Shown here one piece after another: positions 1 to 6,886 of a DNA stretch of 34,052 nucleotides. This DNA is from Spirochaetales bacterium (GTDB lineage: Bacteria; Spirochaetota; Spirochaetia; DSM-27196; SLST01): contig DAOWMR010000001.1 in assembly GCA_030642995.1 (NCBI GenBank), forward strand, positions 1-34,052. The letters are read 5' to 3'. Positions within the stretch are counted from its first letter, which is position 1; every line of letters starts with the position of its first letter. The position numbers and the translations under genes were made by a program. The notes under the pieces are model-generated. The model saw only the letters and a program-made list of their open reading frames with translations, searched no databases and was not told where the DNA came from.

Positions 1-95
1 ATCTCTGCAAGATTTGCGCCCTTGCCGCCGAGGAGAGCCTTCATCTCCTTGCTGCCTTCGGCCTTCCCTTCGCCGAAAAAATACACGTTCTTCAT
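1..95 (-). CDS. ppdK: Pyruvate, phosphate dikinase, N-terminal fragment (runs off the window)
   Basis: Only the first 31 codons are inside the window. Read on the minus strand they begin MKNVYFFGEGKAEGS and continue with LLGGKGANLAE, the opening of the PPDK/PEP-synthase nucleotide-binding domain. The KxGGKGANLAEM block is family-defining. The enzyme interconverts pyruvate, ATP and phosphate with PEP, AMP and pyrophosphate in central carbon metabolism. The ATG at 95-93 is well supported: it is preceded by GGGGGTGATTCC (108-97 on the minus strand), an extended Shine-Dalgarno match to the 3' end of 16S rRNA. The gene lies downstream of the sigma factor but has its own candidate promoter. The remaining ~850 residues are outside the window, so catalytic residues cannot be checked. 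Confidence 0.9.
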   Translation of the reverse strand, partial: MKNVYFFGEGKAEGSKEMKALLGGKGANLAE

Positions 96-146
96 GATTG
101 GAATCACCCCCAACGAAATGGTAGTTCGGTAGTCGACACTTGCGAC

Positions 147-176
147 AAGCTAAGACAAAAGGAGTGCGGATGTCAA
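147..176 (-). promoter_or_regulatory. Candidate sigma-70 promoter of ppdK
   Basis: On the minus strand a perfect TTGACA (-35, 176-171) is followed after 18 bases by TAGCTT (-10, 152-147). It lies about 50 bases upstream of the ppdK ATG. The -10 match is weak (3 of 6), so this is a prediction from hexamers only. Confidence 0.4.
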
Positions 177-177
177 T

Positions 178-209
178 GTTGCCGGCCCCGGTGTCGGGCC
201 TCAGGCAAC
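178..209 (-). terminator. Nested hairpin at the 3' end of the sigma-factor gene
   Basis: On the minus strand GTTGCC (209-204) pairs with GGCAAC (183-178), and inside it GGCCC (200-196) pairs with GGGCC (188-184). The stem includes the last two codons and stop of the sigma-factor gene. There is no U tract after it (it runs into the ppdK -35 box), so it may be a weak or partial terminator rather than a classical one. Confidence 0.4.
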
Positions 210-1070
210 GTAGGGTTGAAGCCGGCTGATCCGATTCGGGTGCTGAAGTCGCTTCAACGCCTTTTTCTCGATCTGCCGGATACGCTCCTTGGTAAGATTG
301 TACCGGTTGCCAATCTCCTTCAGAGAGAGTGGGCTCCGTCCATTCAAGCCAAATCGGTATTGGACAATCTCACTCTCTTTGTCCGTAAGGGTAGAGAGCA
401 CGTCGTTGATGTCGCTCTTGAGCGCCTTCTCTATAGCCTGGGAATCGGGCGATGAATAGCCCTCATCTTCGACAAAGTCTCCGAGGCTGCTGGAATCCCT
501 CTCCGCGTAAACAGGAGTTTCAAGGGAGATGAGCTCTCGAGAAATGTTGATGAGATCCGCCACATGGTCCTGATCCATGTTCAGGGTCTGCGCAATCTTC
601 TTGATCTCCGCAACTTCGCCGCGAATCCCTTGAGTGTCCTTGCGAACCTTCTCGATCTGGACCAACTCATTCGCTCGATTCAGCGGCAATCGGATCATCC
701 GAGATTTCTCACAGATTGCCTTGAGGATTGCCTGGCGGATCCACCATACCGCGTATGAGATGAAGTGGTAGCCCTTGTCAACATCAAATCGTTCGATGGC
801 GTTCATCAGACCGATATTCCCTTCGCTGATGAGGTCGGACAGTGGGAGGCCCTGATTTTGATACTTCTTTGCCACGCTCACGACGAACCGGAGGTTGGCC
901 TGCACCAGTTTGTCTTTCGCAAACTTCTCCCCGGTCTCGGCTCGTCGGGCATAGTCGTTCTCCTCCTCTCGCGTGAGCAGCGGGATCCTGTTGATCTCTC
1001 GCAGATACATAGAGAGGACATTCTCATCGTCCCTGCTGGCCCGTGAATAGCTTCTTGCGTGTGCCGGCAT
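201..1070 (-). CDS. RNA polymerase sigma factor, sigma-70 family (RpoD/RpoS-like, group 1/2)
   Basis: A primary-like sigma factor of 289 residues without region 1.1. Visible in order: region 1.2 (SMYLREINRIPLLTREEE), region 2 with the core-binding and -10 segments (LSDLISEGNIGLMNAIERFD, then YHFISYAVWWIRQAI), region 3 (NELVQIEKVRK onward), and region 4 with the -35 recognition helix (LSLKEIGNRYNLTKERIRQIE). The reading frame is open 19 codons further upstream, but that extension is hydrophobic and unlike a sigma factor. I therefore start at ATG 1070, which follows GGGGGT (1080-1075), the same Shine-Dalgarno core seen before ppdK. The short length and missing region 1.1 suggest a second, RpoS/SigA-like factor rather than the housekeeping RpoD, but this cannot be settled from one gene. 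Confidence 0.88.
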   Translation of the reverse strand: MPAHARSYSRASRDDENVLSMYLREINRIPLLTREEENDYARRAETGEKFAKDKLVQANLRFVVSVAKKYQNQGLPLSDLISEGNIGLMNAIERFDVDKGYHFISYAVWWIRQAILKAICEKSRMIRLPLNRANELVQIEKVRKDTQGIRGEVAEIKKIAQTLNMDQDHVADLINISRELISLETPVYAERDSSSLGDFVEDEGYSSPDSQAIEKALKSDINDVLSTLTDKESEIVQYRFGLNGRSPLSLKEIGNRYNLTKERIRQIEKKALKRLQHPNRISRLQPYVA

Positions 1071-1080
1071 CCTGACCCCC

Positions 1081-1109
1081 ATAGTCAGGTATAGCAATCC
1101 CCATGCCAA
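1081..1109 (-). promoter_or_regulatory. Possible promoter of the sigma-factor gene
   Basis: TTGGCA (1109-1104) and GACTAT (1086-1081) are 17 bases apart on the minus strand, just before the chosen start at 1070. A further TATACC hexamer occurs in the AT-rich stretch at 1140-1165. Hexamer matches only. The rest of the 1071-1242 spacer between the SEC-C gene and the sigma gene shows nothing else I can name. Confidence 0.25.
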
Positions 1110-1242
1110 CCAACGCCTTGTAGCCATCCTTTTAATTACTTTAGAGGTATAGACTTAGCCGATTTCCATTCGACCGGAATTCGATAAGAACCACAGATTG
1201 TGTCATTTGAACACAGTCTTGCTTAATCTCGACAATTCTGGG

Positions 1243-1962
1243 TCAGAATTTCCCAGATAGTATCTCATCAATGCCGGGCGTACGCCCGTGACAAGTGCGG
1301 TACGGCAGCCCGCTTCCGCATACGCATCGATCATTGGGCCCGATACGCGTTCCGTGGCAGAAATCAATCGCAACATCCTCGATCTTCAGCACCTCAGGAA
1401 CCGAGAGAAAGGGAAACACGATCACCGTGTCGCGAAAATGCGCAAGCCGTTGTGCATGGCTCATGTCGCTCAGGATTCCGCTCGAGCTGATCTGGTTCCA
1501 GTATTGGTCCATGAGTTCGATGATCATGTCGATCTCGGCCCGGGTGCCCAGTTTGTGAGATCTCTTTGATCGGATGTAGCGCGAAAGTTGGACTCCGTAG
1601 AAAGCCTGTTGATTGTCGCGCTCTTCGTTGACCTGCCTGGCCATTCCATACTCGTTCGTCACGCGCAGGAGTTTGCGTCGAACATTTCCTCGCTTGGACA
1701 GCCTCACCGATTCAACCCAACTGCCCACGGCTCTGTTTCGCATTCCAGCCTTTCTCAGGCTGACGGCAATGTAGTTATGAAGGGTGGCCAGCAGTTCACG
1801 GTGTGATCCCTCCCGTTCGGACATCTTCCGCCTGGGGGTAGGCCCGGGCCTGGCAGTAGATGCACTCAGAAGAGCACGCTCAAAGTAATGGAGCGCACGG
1901 AGCGGTTGATGGGTGTGAAGCGCACGATGACCGCGTCGGACATCGACCAGCCAGGACTGCAC
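1243..1962 (-). CDS. SEC-C motif protein with a helical, TPR-like N-terminus
   Basis: The 239-residue product ends with a SEC-C zinc finger: C213-x-C215-x8-C224-H225 in CVCGSGLPYRTCH, the motif first known from the SecA C-terminus and found in many small regulatory or scaffold proteins. The N-terminal half (for example PLRALHYFERALLSAS and LLATLHNYIAVSLRKAG) looks like paired amphipathic helices of the TPR kind. No catalytic motif is visible and the function is unknown. The start is GTG 1962, preceded by AGAGGA at a spacing of 6 bases. It is divergent from groES and lies upstream of the sigma-factor gene on the same strand, separated from it by about 170 bases. The zinc finger is certain; the TPR reading is inference. 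Confidence 0.75.
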   Translation of the reverse strand: MQSWLVDVRRGHRALHTHQPLRALHYFERALLSASTARPGPTPRRKMSEREGSHRELLATLHNYIAVSLRKAGMRNRAVGSWVESVRLSKRGNVRRKLLRVTNEYGMARQVNEERDNQQAFYGVQLSRYIRSKRSHKLGTRAEIDMIIELMDQYWNQISSSGILSDMSHAQRLAHFRDTVIVFPFLSVPEVLKIEDVAIDFCHGTRIGPNDRCVCGSGLPYRTCHGRTPGIDEILSGKF

Positions 1963-2020
1963 AAGTTCCTCTCACGCCGAAACGTACTGCCGACCTGCGC
2001 CAGGCAAGGTGAGTTCAATC

Positions 2021-2049
2021 TTGACCGCGTTATGAGGCGTCTGTATATT
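2021..2049 (+). promoter_or_regulatory. Sigma-70 promoter of groES
   Basis: TTGACC (2021-2026) and TATATT (2044-2049) are separated by exactly 17 bases and lie about 55 bases before the groES ATG. No CIRCE (HrcA) inverted repeat is visible in the spacer, so heat-shock control, if present, uses another route. Confidence 0.65.
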
Positions 2050-2103
2050 ACCGAGAGTTTCGATTATCACGACACTGTTTAACACTCGTTTCAGGAGGAA
2101 GAG

Positions 2104-2370
2104 ATGAAAGTGATCCCCATCGGCGATCGGGTGCTGTTGAGCACCGAGGAAAGTGAAGAGAAGACAAAGGGTGGCCTTTATATCCCGCAGACAGCTCAGG
2201 AAAAGACCCAGACCGGAACTGTTAAGGCCGTAGGTGACGACAAGGATGCCATCAAGGTCAAGAAGGGTGACAAGGTGATGTACGACAAGTATGCCGGCAC
2301 CACAATCCAGATTGACGGCAAAGATCACCTGATCATCAGCATGGCTGACGTCATCGCGATCATCTCCTAG
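2104..2370 (+). CDS. groES: Co-chaperonin GroES (10 kDa chaperonin, Cpn10)
   Basis: An 88-residue protein of standard Cpn10 length. It starts MKVIPIGDRVLL, has the flexible mobile loop that binds GroEL (ESEEKTKGGLYIP, about residues 15-29), and continues with GTVKAVGDD, VKKGDKVMYDKYAG and the C-terminal LIISMADVIAII. It caps the GroEL barrel during protein folding in the cytoplasm. The start ATG follows a strong AGGAGG (2093-2098). It stands alone: the next gene downstream is convergent and is not groEL, so the two chaperonin genes are unlinked here. It is followed by a hairpin terminator. Confidence 0.97.
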   Translation: MKVIPIGDRVLLSTEESEEKTKGGLYIPQTAQEKTQTGTVKAVGDDKDAIKVKKGDKVMYDKYAGTTIQIDGKDHLIISMADVIAIIS

Positions 2371-2410
2371 CGAGACGCGACGACATCCGTCGTTGCTTTG
2401 CCGACACCAG

Positions 2411-2465
2411 AGGGCTGTGATCTTGCTTCAGGCGGAAGACTCCGCCTGCGGCGAGTGACAGCCCT
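2411..2465 (+). terminator. Stem-loop terminator between groES and dinG
   Basis: AGGGCTGT (2411-2418) pairs with ACAGCCCT (2458-2465), enclosing a second perfect stem GGCGGA-AGAC-TCCGCC (2431-2446). A short TTCT follows on the plus strand. It sits between two convergent genes and could serve both. Confidence 0.6.
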
Positions 2466-2467
2466 TT

Positions 2468-4894
2468 CTATTGGTAGAGGAATCGTTCGATGTCCTCCAG
2501 CACACCCCGTGCACTCTTGAAGCTCTCCCGGGTCTCAGGCAACGATCGCAGGAACAACACCCCGTAGGGCTTCGTCAGCACTCTGACATCGGTAATCACC
2601 ACCCCTCCCCTGTCGGTTGCCCTCCGAATCAGGCGACCAAAGCCCTGCCGCAATTTCATGACCGCTTCGGGCAACGCGAGGTCGGTGAATGCATTCCCGC
2701 CCTGCGCTTCAATCATCTCGGTTCGAGCGGTCAGCACAGGATCGGTTGGTACCCGGAACGGGAGCCGACACACAACAACGATCTGGAGCGCTTCCCCAGG
2801 GGCGTCCACGCCCTGCCAGAAGCTCTCGGTAGCGAACAGAACACTGGATGTATCGTCATTGAAACGTTCCAGGAGCCTGGCACGATCATCTTCACCCTGA
2901 CGGAGAGAGTTGATGCCCAGCTCAGCCAACCGGTCACGAGTGGACTCGTAGGTTGCTCGAAGCATCTCGTATGAGGTGAACAGAACGAGCGCGTGACCTT
3001 CGGTCAGTTCCAGAAGATCCCCGACGAAACGCGACAGGAACTCCTGGTACCCGGCGGTTGACGGCTCAGGAGCATCGGTGGGAACGGCGAGGAGAGCGTG
3101 CTCGGAAAAGGGAAACGGGGACGGAAGATTCACTAACTCGTAATCTCGGGCGGTCTCCAGAAGCCCGATGCGTGACGCCCAGAAATCGAATGTGTCTGCC
3201 ACCGTGAGAGTTGCGGAAGTGAACACAACGGTGTTAAAGGCATCGAAAACTGCCTCACGCATAATTTCACGGATATCAAGCGGTGTTGATATGAACCTGG
3301 CATATCTCTTGTTGTTCACGCCCCGCTTGAATTCAATCCAGAACACACGATCAGGGTCATCCTCAAACTCGAGGAAGCTCCGACACAGTCCTGCAAGCCG
3401 GTCAATTCTCCTCGTCACAACACGAAGATCGTGGTACGGACCACCCTCCTCGTCGCTCTCGTCCAGTTCAATGAGATCAGTGAGGGCCGAGGAGAGGCGA
3501 ACGATCCGTTTGTGAAGCTCGTCTATCGGGTCGAGGAGCGCAGCTCGGTATTTCGTTTCCATCCCCGGCGTCAGACGCAGCGTCAGGTCGTCGGACAGGG
3601 CGAGGACTGCGGAGTCGAGACCTCGAGCGGCAGATTCGGTCAGTTCCACGGCCTTGACGGCCTTGTTCACCGCGGCTGCGCCGGCTCCGCGCATGCGAAC
3701 CAACGGTAGGAGCCCGGCCCGTCTCCCACGTCGCTCACGCTGCAGCCGCCGGGTGTGTTTCCGAACGGAGAACAGCGAAAAACTGTCCGAGAACAAGCTC
3801 GTCGCACTGTTCTCAATGTTGTGTGCCTCGTCAAATATGAGTCGTTGAAACGGAGGGAGAATGGCGCGCGCATCAAACCCGATGCCTCGGATGCGAAGAG
3901 AGAGATCAATGAACAGGAGATGATGATTTACGACGAGGACCCGCGCACTTGCAGCCTCTCGACGTGCCTTGACGAAGAAACAGTTGTCTCTCAGGCGGCA
4001 ACTGAGTTCAGTGCATGAATCGGCATCGGAGTTGACGCGCGACCAGAGCTCTTCGGACAGGTGGAACGGCGCGTCACTTCGGCTGCCTGCTATCGCATTC
4101 CGCGACCATTCCTTCACGGCGACGAGTTCCTCTTCCGGCTCTTCAAACAGGGTCGCCTCATCGAGCGCTTCGCCCAGCCGCTTGAGGCACAGGTAGTTGC
4201 CTCGGCCCTTCACCAAAACGGCCGGCACATCCAATCCCAGCATCTTCTTGACGGCTGGGATGTCCTTCTCAATGAGTTGCTGTTGAAGGTTAATTGTCGC
4301 GGTGGAAATCACAACCCGTTCATCGTTTGTCGCCGCCCAGGCAAGAGCCGGGATGAGATAGGCGAAGCTCTTGCCCACGCCGGTGCCGGCCTCCACAGCA
4401 AGAAGAGAGGCTTGATCAAACGCACCGGCAACGTAACGGAGCATCTCCATCTGCGCAGCACGCGGTTCGAAGTCGGCAAAGACCTCCGAAAGCGCACCGC
4501 CGTCGTCAACGATACTCACGAGCCGATCAATATCGAGCGGTTCCAGCGTTTTCGGCTCCACTGGTTCGCACACGACGACAAGCTCAGTCACGTCATTGTT
4601 CACGATGTACGATCCTACACCAGCGTCCCCGAGCGCGGCCGCGCTGTGCACATCCGCACGGGATGGTCTGAGCATTCCGGTCGGATGATTGTGGACGACA
4701 ATCCGACCGCGCTGCAGAAGCTCAGCGGGCGCCGGCGCCATATCCGCTGTGCCGCTCGCCACGAGCTCGACATCTGTGATGATGAGATCGTCGTCGGTCC
4801 GACACGCGAACACGACCTCATCGCCGGCGGCCTGTGCGATGGAGGCTCGCATTTTCGCAATGGCGTCGGGAGAGATCCTTTGTTCCACGAGCAT
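2468..4894 (-). CDS. dinG: JAMM/MPN-domain fusion with DinG-type (XPD-like) superfamily 2 DNA helicase
   Basis: An 808-residue fusion. Residues ~1-110 form a RadC/JAB1-MPN-like domain with the zinc-binding JAMM signature: E26, then H68-N-H70-P and S78-x2-D81 (VVHNHPTGMLRPSRADV). Residues ~140-808 are a DinG helicase: Walker A AGTGVGKS (168-175), four cysteines C235, C293, C298 and C304 expected to hold a 4Fe-4S cluster, the DEAH box (354-357), and motif VI QGFGRLIRRATDRGG near the C-terminus. DinG helicases unwind 5'-3' and act on R-loops, D-loops and G-quadruplex-like DNA during repair. In place of the exonuclease domain found in some DinG proteins this one carries a putative metallo-isopeptidase. 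The ATG is 4 bases after the stop of punA, so the two are probably co-transcribed. The helicase assignment is firm; activity of the JAMM domain is inferred from its intact ligands. Confidence 0.92.
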   Translation of the reverse strand: MLVEQRISPDAIAKMRASIAQAAGDEVVFACRTDDDLIITDVELVASGTADMAPAPAELLQRGRIVVHNHPTGMLRPSRADVHSAAALGDAGVGSYIVNNDVTELVVVCEPVEPKTLEPLDIDRLVSIVDDGGALSEVFADFEPRAAQMEMLRYVAGAFDQASLLAVEAGTGVGKSFAYLIPALAWAATNDERVVISTATINLQQQLIEKDIPAVKKMLGLDVPAVLVKGRGNYLCLKRLGEALDEATLFEEPEEELVAVKEWSRNAIAGSRSDAPFHLSEELWSRVNSDADSCTELSCRLRDNCFFVKARREAASARVLVVNHHLLFIDLSLRIRGIGFDARAILPPFQRLIFDEAHNIENSATSLFSDSFSLFSVRKHTRRLQRERRGRRAGLLPLVRMRGAGAAAVNKAVKAVELTESAARGLDSAVLALSDDLTLRLTPGMETKYRAALLDPIDELHKRIVRLSSALTDLIELDESDEEGGPYHDLRVVTRRIDRLAGLCRSFLEFEDDPDRVFWIEFKRGVNNKRYARFISTPLDIREIMREAVFDAFNTVVFTSATLTVADTFDFWASRIGLLETARDYELVNLPSPFPFSEHALLAVPTDAPEPSTAGYQEFLSRFVGDLLELTEGHALVLFTSYEMLRATYESTRDRLAELGINSLRQGEDDRARLLERFNDDTSSVLFATESFWQGVDAPGEALQIVVVCRLPFRVPTDPVLTARTEMIEAQGGNAFTDLALPEAVMKLRQGFGRLIRRATDRGGVVITDVRVLTKPYGVLFLRSLPETRESFKSARGVLEDIERFLYQ

Positions 4895-4898
4895 GCAG

Positions 4899-5717
4899 TC
4901 AGGAACCGAGTCGTTTGAGAAGACCGGAGAGCAAAGTCGTCATACGGCCCTGAATGGAACTCCCGACCTCAACCACCTCGCTGTGATCCAAGGGTTTCCC
5001 CGACAAGCCTGCGGCCAGATTCGTCACCGTGGAGATACCGAGTACCTCCACGCCGTACGACCGAGCGACAATTACCTCCGGCACGGTGGACATTCCCACG
5101 AGATCTCCGCCGACGGCGCCGAGCATCCGGATTTCGGCCGGTGTTTCGTACGTTGGCCCGGTGAACGCCACGTAGACGCCTTCCTTCAACTGTGCGTCAA
5201 GGTCGAGCGCTGTGCGCCGGAGCGTCGCTGAGTAGGCCTCGGTCATGTCGGGAAACCGCGCAACGCTTTCGGGATCCTTCGGCCCAATGAGCGGATTGGT
5301 ACCCATGAGATTGATATGATCCCTGATGAGCACCAGATCACCCGGTTGGTAGTCGGGGTTGATCCCACCGGCCGCGTTGGTGACAATCAGAGCCCGGATG
5401 CCGAGAGCACAGAGCGTGGCAACCGGGAGGACCACATCGTCAATCGGCTTGCCCTCGTAAAAGTGAAATCTCCCTGCCATGACCGCAACGTCGGGGGTGA
5501 CGTACAATGCGCCTCGATGACCGATCACCGACGTGACCCCGAAACCCTCTATCTCGCCGTAGGGAATCGCAAGCCGGCCGGTCTCCGCCGGAAGCAGTTG
5601 GTCCACCAGATCTGACAGGCCGGAACCCAGTATCAGTCCAACCCTCGGAGTACTTGCGCCGTGATTGCGGGCAGAGGCTACGGCAGCCTGAACCCGCTCC
5701 TGGAAATCGCGTTGCAT
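4899..5717 (-). CDS. punA: Purine nucleoside phosphorylase, trimeric (6-oxopurine) type
   Basis: A 272-residue protein of typical length for the PNP/MTAP family. It catalyses phosphorolysis of inosine or guanosine to the free base and ribose-1-phosphate in purine salvage. Visible motifs: phosphate loop LGSGLSDL (30-37), GHRGALY (66-72), MAGRFHFYEGK (80-90), TNAAGGIN (113-120), the base-site TGPTYETPAE with E191 (about 187-195), and STVTNLAAG with N233. The Glu/Asn pair at the purine site is the signature of 6-oxopurine specificity rather than adenosine or MTA. The ATG is preceded by GAGGAG and a good promoter. The first gene of a two-gene unit with the DinG fusion. Confidence 0.95.
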   Translation of the reverse strand: MQRDFQERVQAAVASARNHGASTPRVGLILGSGLSDLVDQLLPAETGRLAIPYGEIEGFGVTSVIGHRGALYVTPDVAVMAGRFHFYEGKPIDDVVLPVATLCALGIRALIVTNAAGGINPDYQPGDLVLIRDHINLMGTNPLIGPKDPESVARFPDMTEAYSATLRRTALDLDAQLKEGVYVAFTGPTYETPAEIRMLGAVGGDLVGMSTVPEVIVARSYGVEVLGISTVTNLAAGLSGKPLDHSEVVEVGSSIQGRMTTLLSGLLKRLGS

Positions 5718-5737
5718 ATCTGTCTCCTCGAATCAGC

Positions 5738-5766
5738 ATGGTAGTTGGATTCTCGGCCGGCGGCAA
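5738..5766 (-). promoter_or_regulatory. Sigma-70 promoter of punA
   Basis: On the minus strand TTGCCG (5766-5761) and TACCAT (5743-5738) are 17 bases apart. The expected transcript start leaves a leader of about 15 bases that contains the GAGGAG ribosome binding site. Confidence 0.5.
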
Positions 5767-5775
5767 GCTGAATTG

Positions 5776-5804
5776 TTGACAGCAGGTGCAGCCGTAGGTA
5801 CTGT
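5776..5804 (+). promoter_or_regulatory. Sigma-70 promoter of asd-lysC
   Basis: A perfect TTGACA (5776-5781) is followed after 17 bases by TACTGT (5799-5804). The predicted leader is under 20 bases, leaving no room for a lysine riboswitch. Confidence 0.6.
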
Positions 5805-5828
5805 ACCGAAAGCTTTGCGAGGAAGACC

Positions 5829-6866
5829 ATGAAGAAGATCCAAATTGGAGTTCTCGGCGCCACCGGCATCGTTGGGCAGAAATTCATACGCCTGCTCGAA
5901 GATCACCCGCTCTTCTCGGTGTCCGAGCTGGTAGCCTCCGAGAGGTCGGCAGGGAAGAAGTACGCCGAGGCAGTCGCGTGGAAGCAGGAGACGCCGATCC
6001 CGACCGATGTTGCCCGGATGATCGTGAAACCGCTCTCGGCCGAACTCAGCAGTTCGCTCCTCTTCAGCGGTCTGGACTCATCGGTCGCCGGCGACGCGGA
6101 GGCCGCCTATGCGGCGGCCGGACACACGGTGCTGTCGAACTCATCGAATCACCGAATGGACTCCGATGTTCCGCTCATTATCCCCGAAATCAACCCGGAC
6201 CACTTTGAGCTCGTGAAGCATCAACAGGGCCCCGGCGCAATCATCACTAACTCCAACTGCTCAACGATGTTCCTCGCCATGGTACTCGCCCCATTGGACC
6301 GGCGTTTCGGCGTGGAGGCCGTGCAGGTGACGACGATGCAGGCGATTTCCGGGGCCGGGTACCCGGGTGTCGCGAGCATGGACATCCTGGGCAACGTTAT
6401 TCCCTATATCCGGAACGAAGAAGAAAAGATGGAGGAGGAGGTCGCGAAAATCCTGGGCAAACTGGATGACGACCACGTGGAAGCTCACCCGATGACCATC
6501 AGCGCACAGTGCAATCGGGTGCCGGTGCTTGATGGGCACATGCAGGCCCTGTCGGTCAAGTTTGCTGAGAGTGCAACCGTCGACGAGGTCAAATTGACTC
6601 TGCTGGCGTTCGAAGGTCTGCCGCAGGAGAGAGCCCTCCCGACGGCCCCACAGCGACCGATAATCGTGATGGAGCAACCGGACCGGCCGCAGCCGGCACG
6701 AGATGTTTGGCTGGAGAACGGCATGTCGGCTGTTGTCGGCAGGATCCGACCGTGCAATATCCTGGACTTCAAGATGATTGTACTGGGCCATAACACGGTA
6801 CGGGGAGCCGCCGGCGCCGCGATCCTCAATGCGGAAACCTACCACGCCCTCGGCTATCTGTCGTAA
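5829..6866 (+). CDS. asd: Aspartate-semialdehyde dehydrogenase (archaeal/fungal-type subfamily)
   Basis: A 345-residue enzyme reducing aspartyl-4-phosphate to aspartate semialdehyde with NADPH, the branch point to diaminopimelate/lysine and threonine/methionine. Visible: the N-terminal Rossmann motif GATGIVGQ (10-17), catalytic C144 in TNSNCSTMF, the substrate and catalytic region SGAGYPGVAS (174-183), and CNRVPVLDGH with R230 and H237. The SNCST and CNRVPV spacing is that of the archaeal/yeast subfamily rather than the E. coli one. The start ATG follows GAGGAAG. It is first in an operon with lysC, 20 bases apart, and divergent from punA. Confidence 0.95.
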   Translation: MKKIQIGVLGATGIVGQKFIRLLEDHPLFSVSELVASERSAGKKYAEAVAWKQETPIPTDVARMIVKPLSAELSSSLLFSGLDSSVAGDAEAAYAAAGHTVLSNSSNHRMDSDVPLIIPEINPDHFELVKHQQGPGAIITNSNCSTMFLAMVLAPLDRRFGVEAVQVTTMQAISGAGYPGVASMDILGNVIPYIRNEEEKMEEEVAKILGKLDDDHVEAHPMTISAQCNRVPVLDGHMQALSVKFAESATVDEVKLTLLAFEGLPQERALPTAPQRPIIVMEQPDRPQPARDVWLENGMSAVVGRIRPCNILDFKMIVLGHNTVRGAAGAAILNAETYHALGYLS

Positions 6867-6886
6867 TCGGTGGGAACCGAGGCCGA

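Noticed and set aside
1971..2103. CIRCE (HrcA) element upstream of groES
   Set aside because: The TTAGCACTC-N9-GAGTGCTAA pattern is absent; only an unpaired AACACTC is seen.
4061..4918. 285-codon plus-strand open frame opposite dinG
   Set aside because: Antisense to the helicase and JAMM domains, with no family resemblance.
5718..5828. Lysine riboswitch upstream of asd-lysC
   Set aside because: The divergent spacer is 111 bases and the predicted leader under 20; no room for the ~170-base aptamer.
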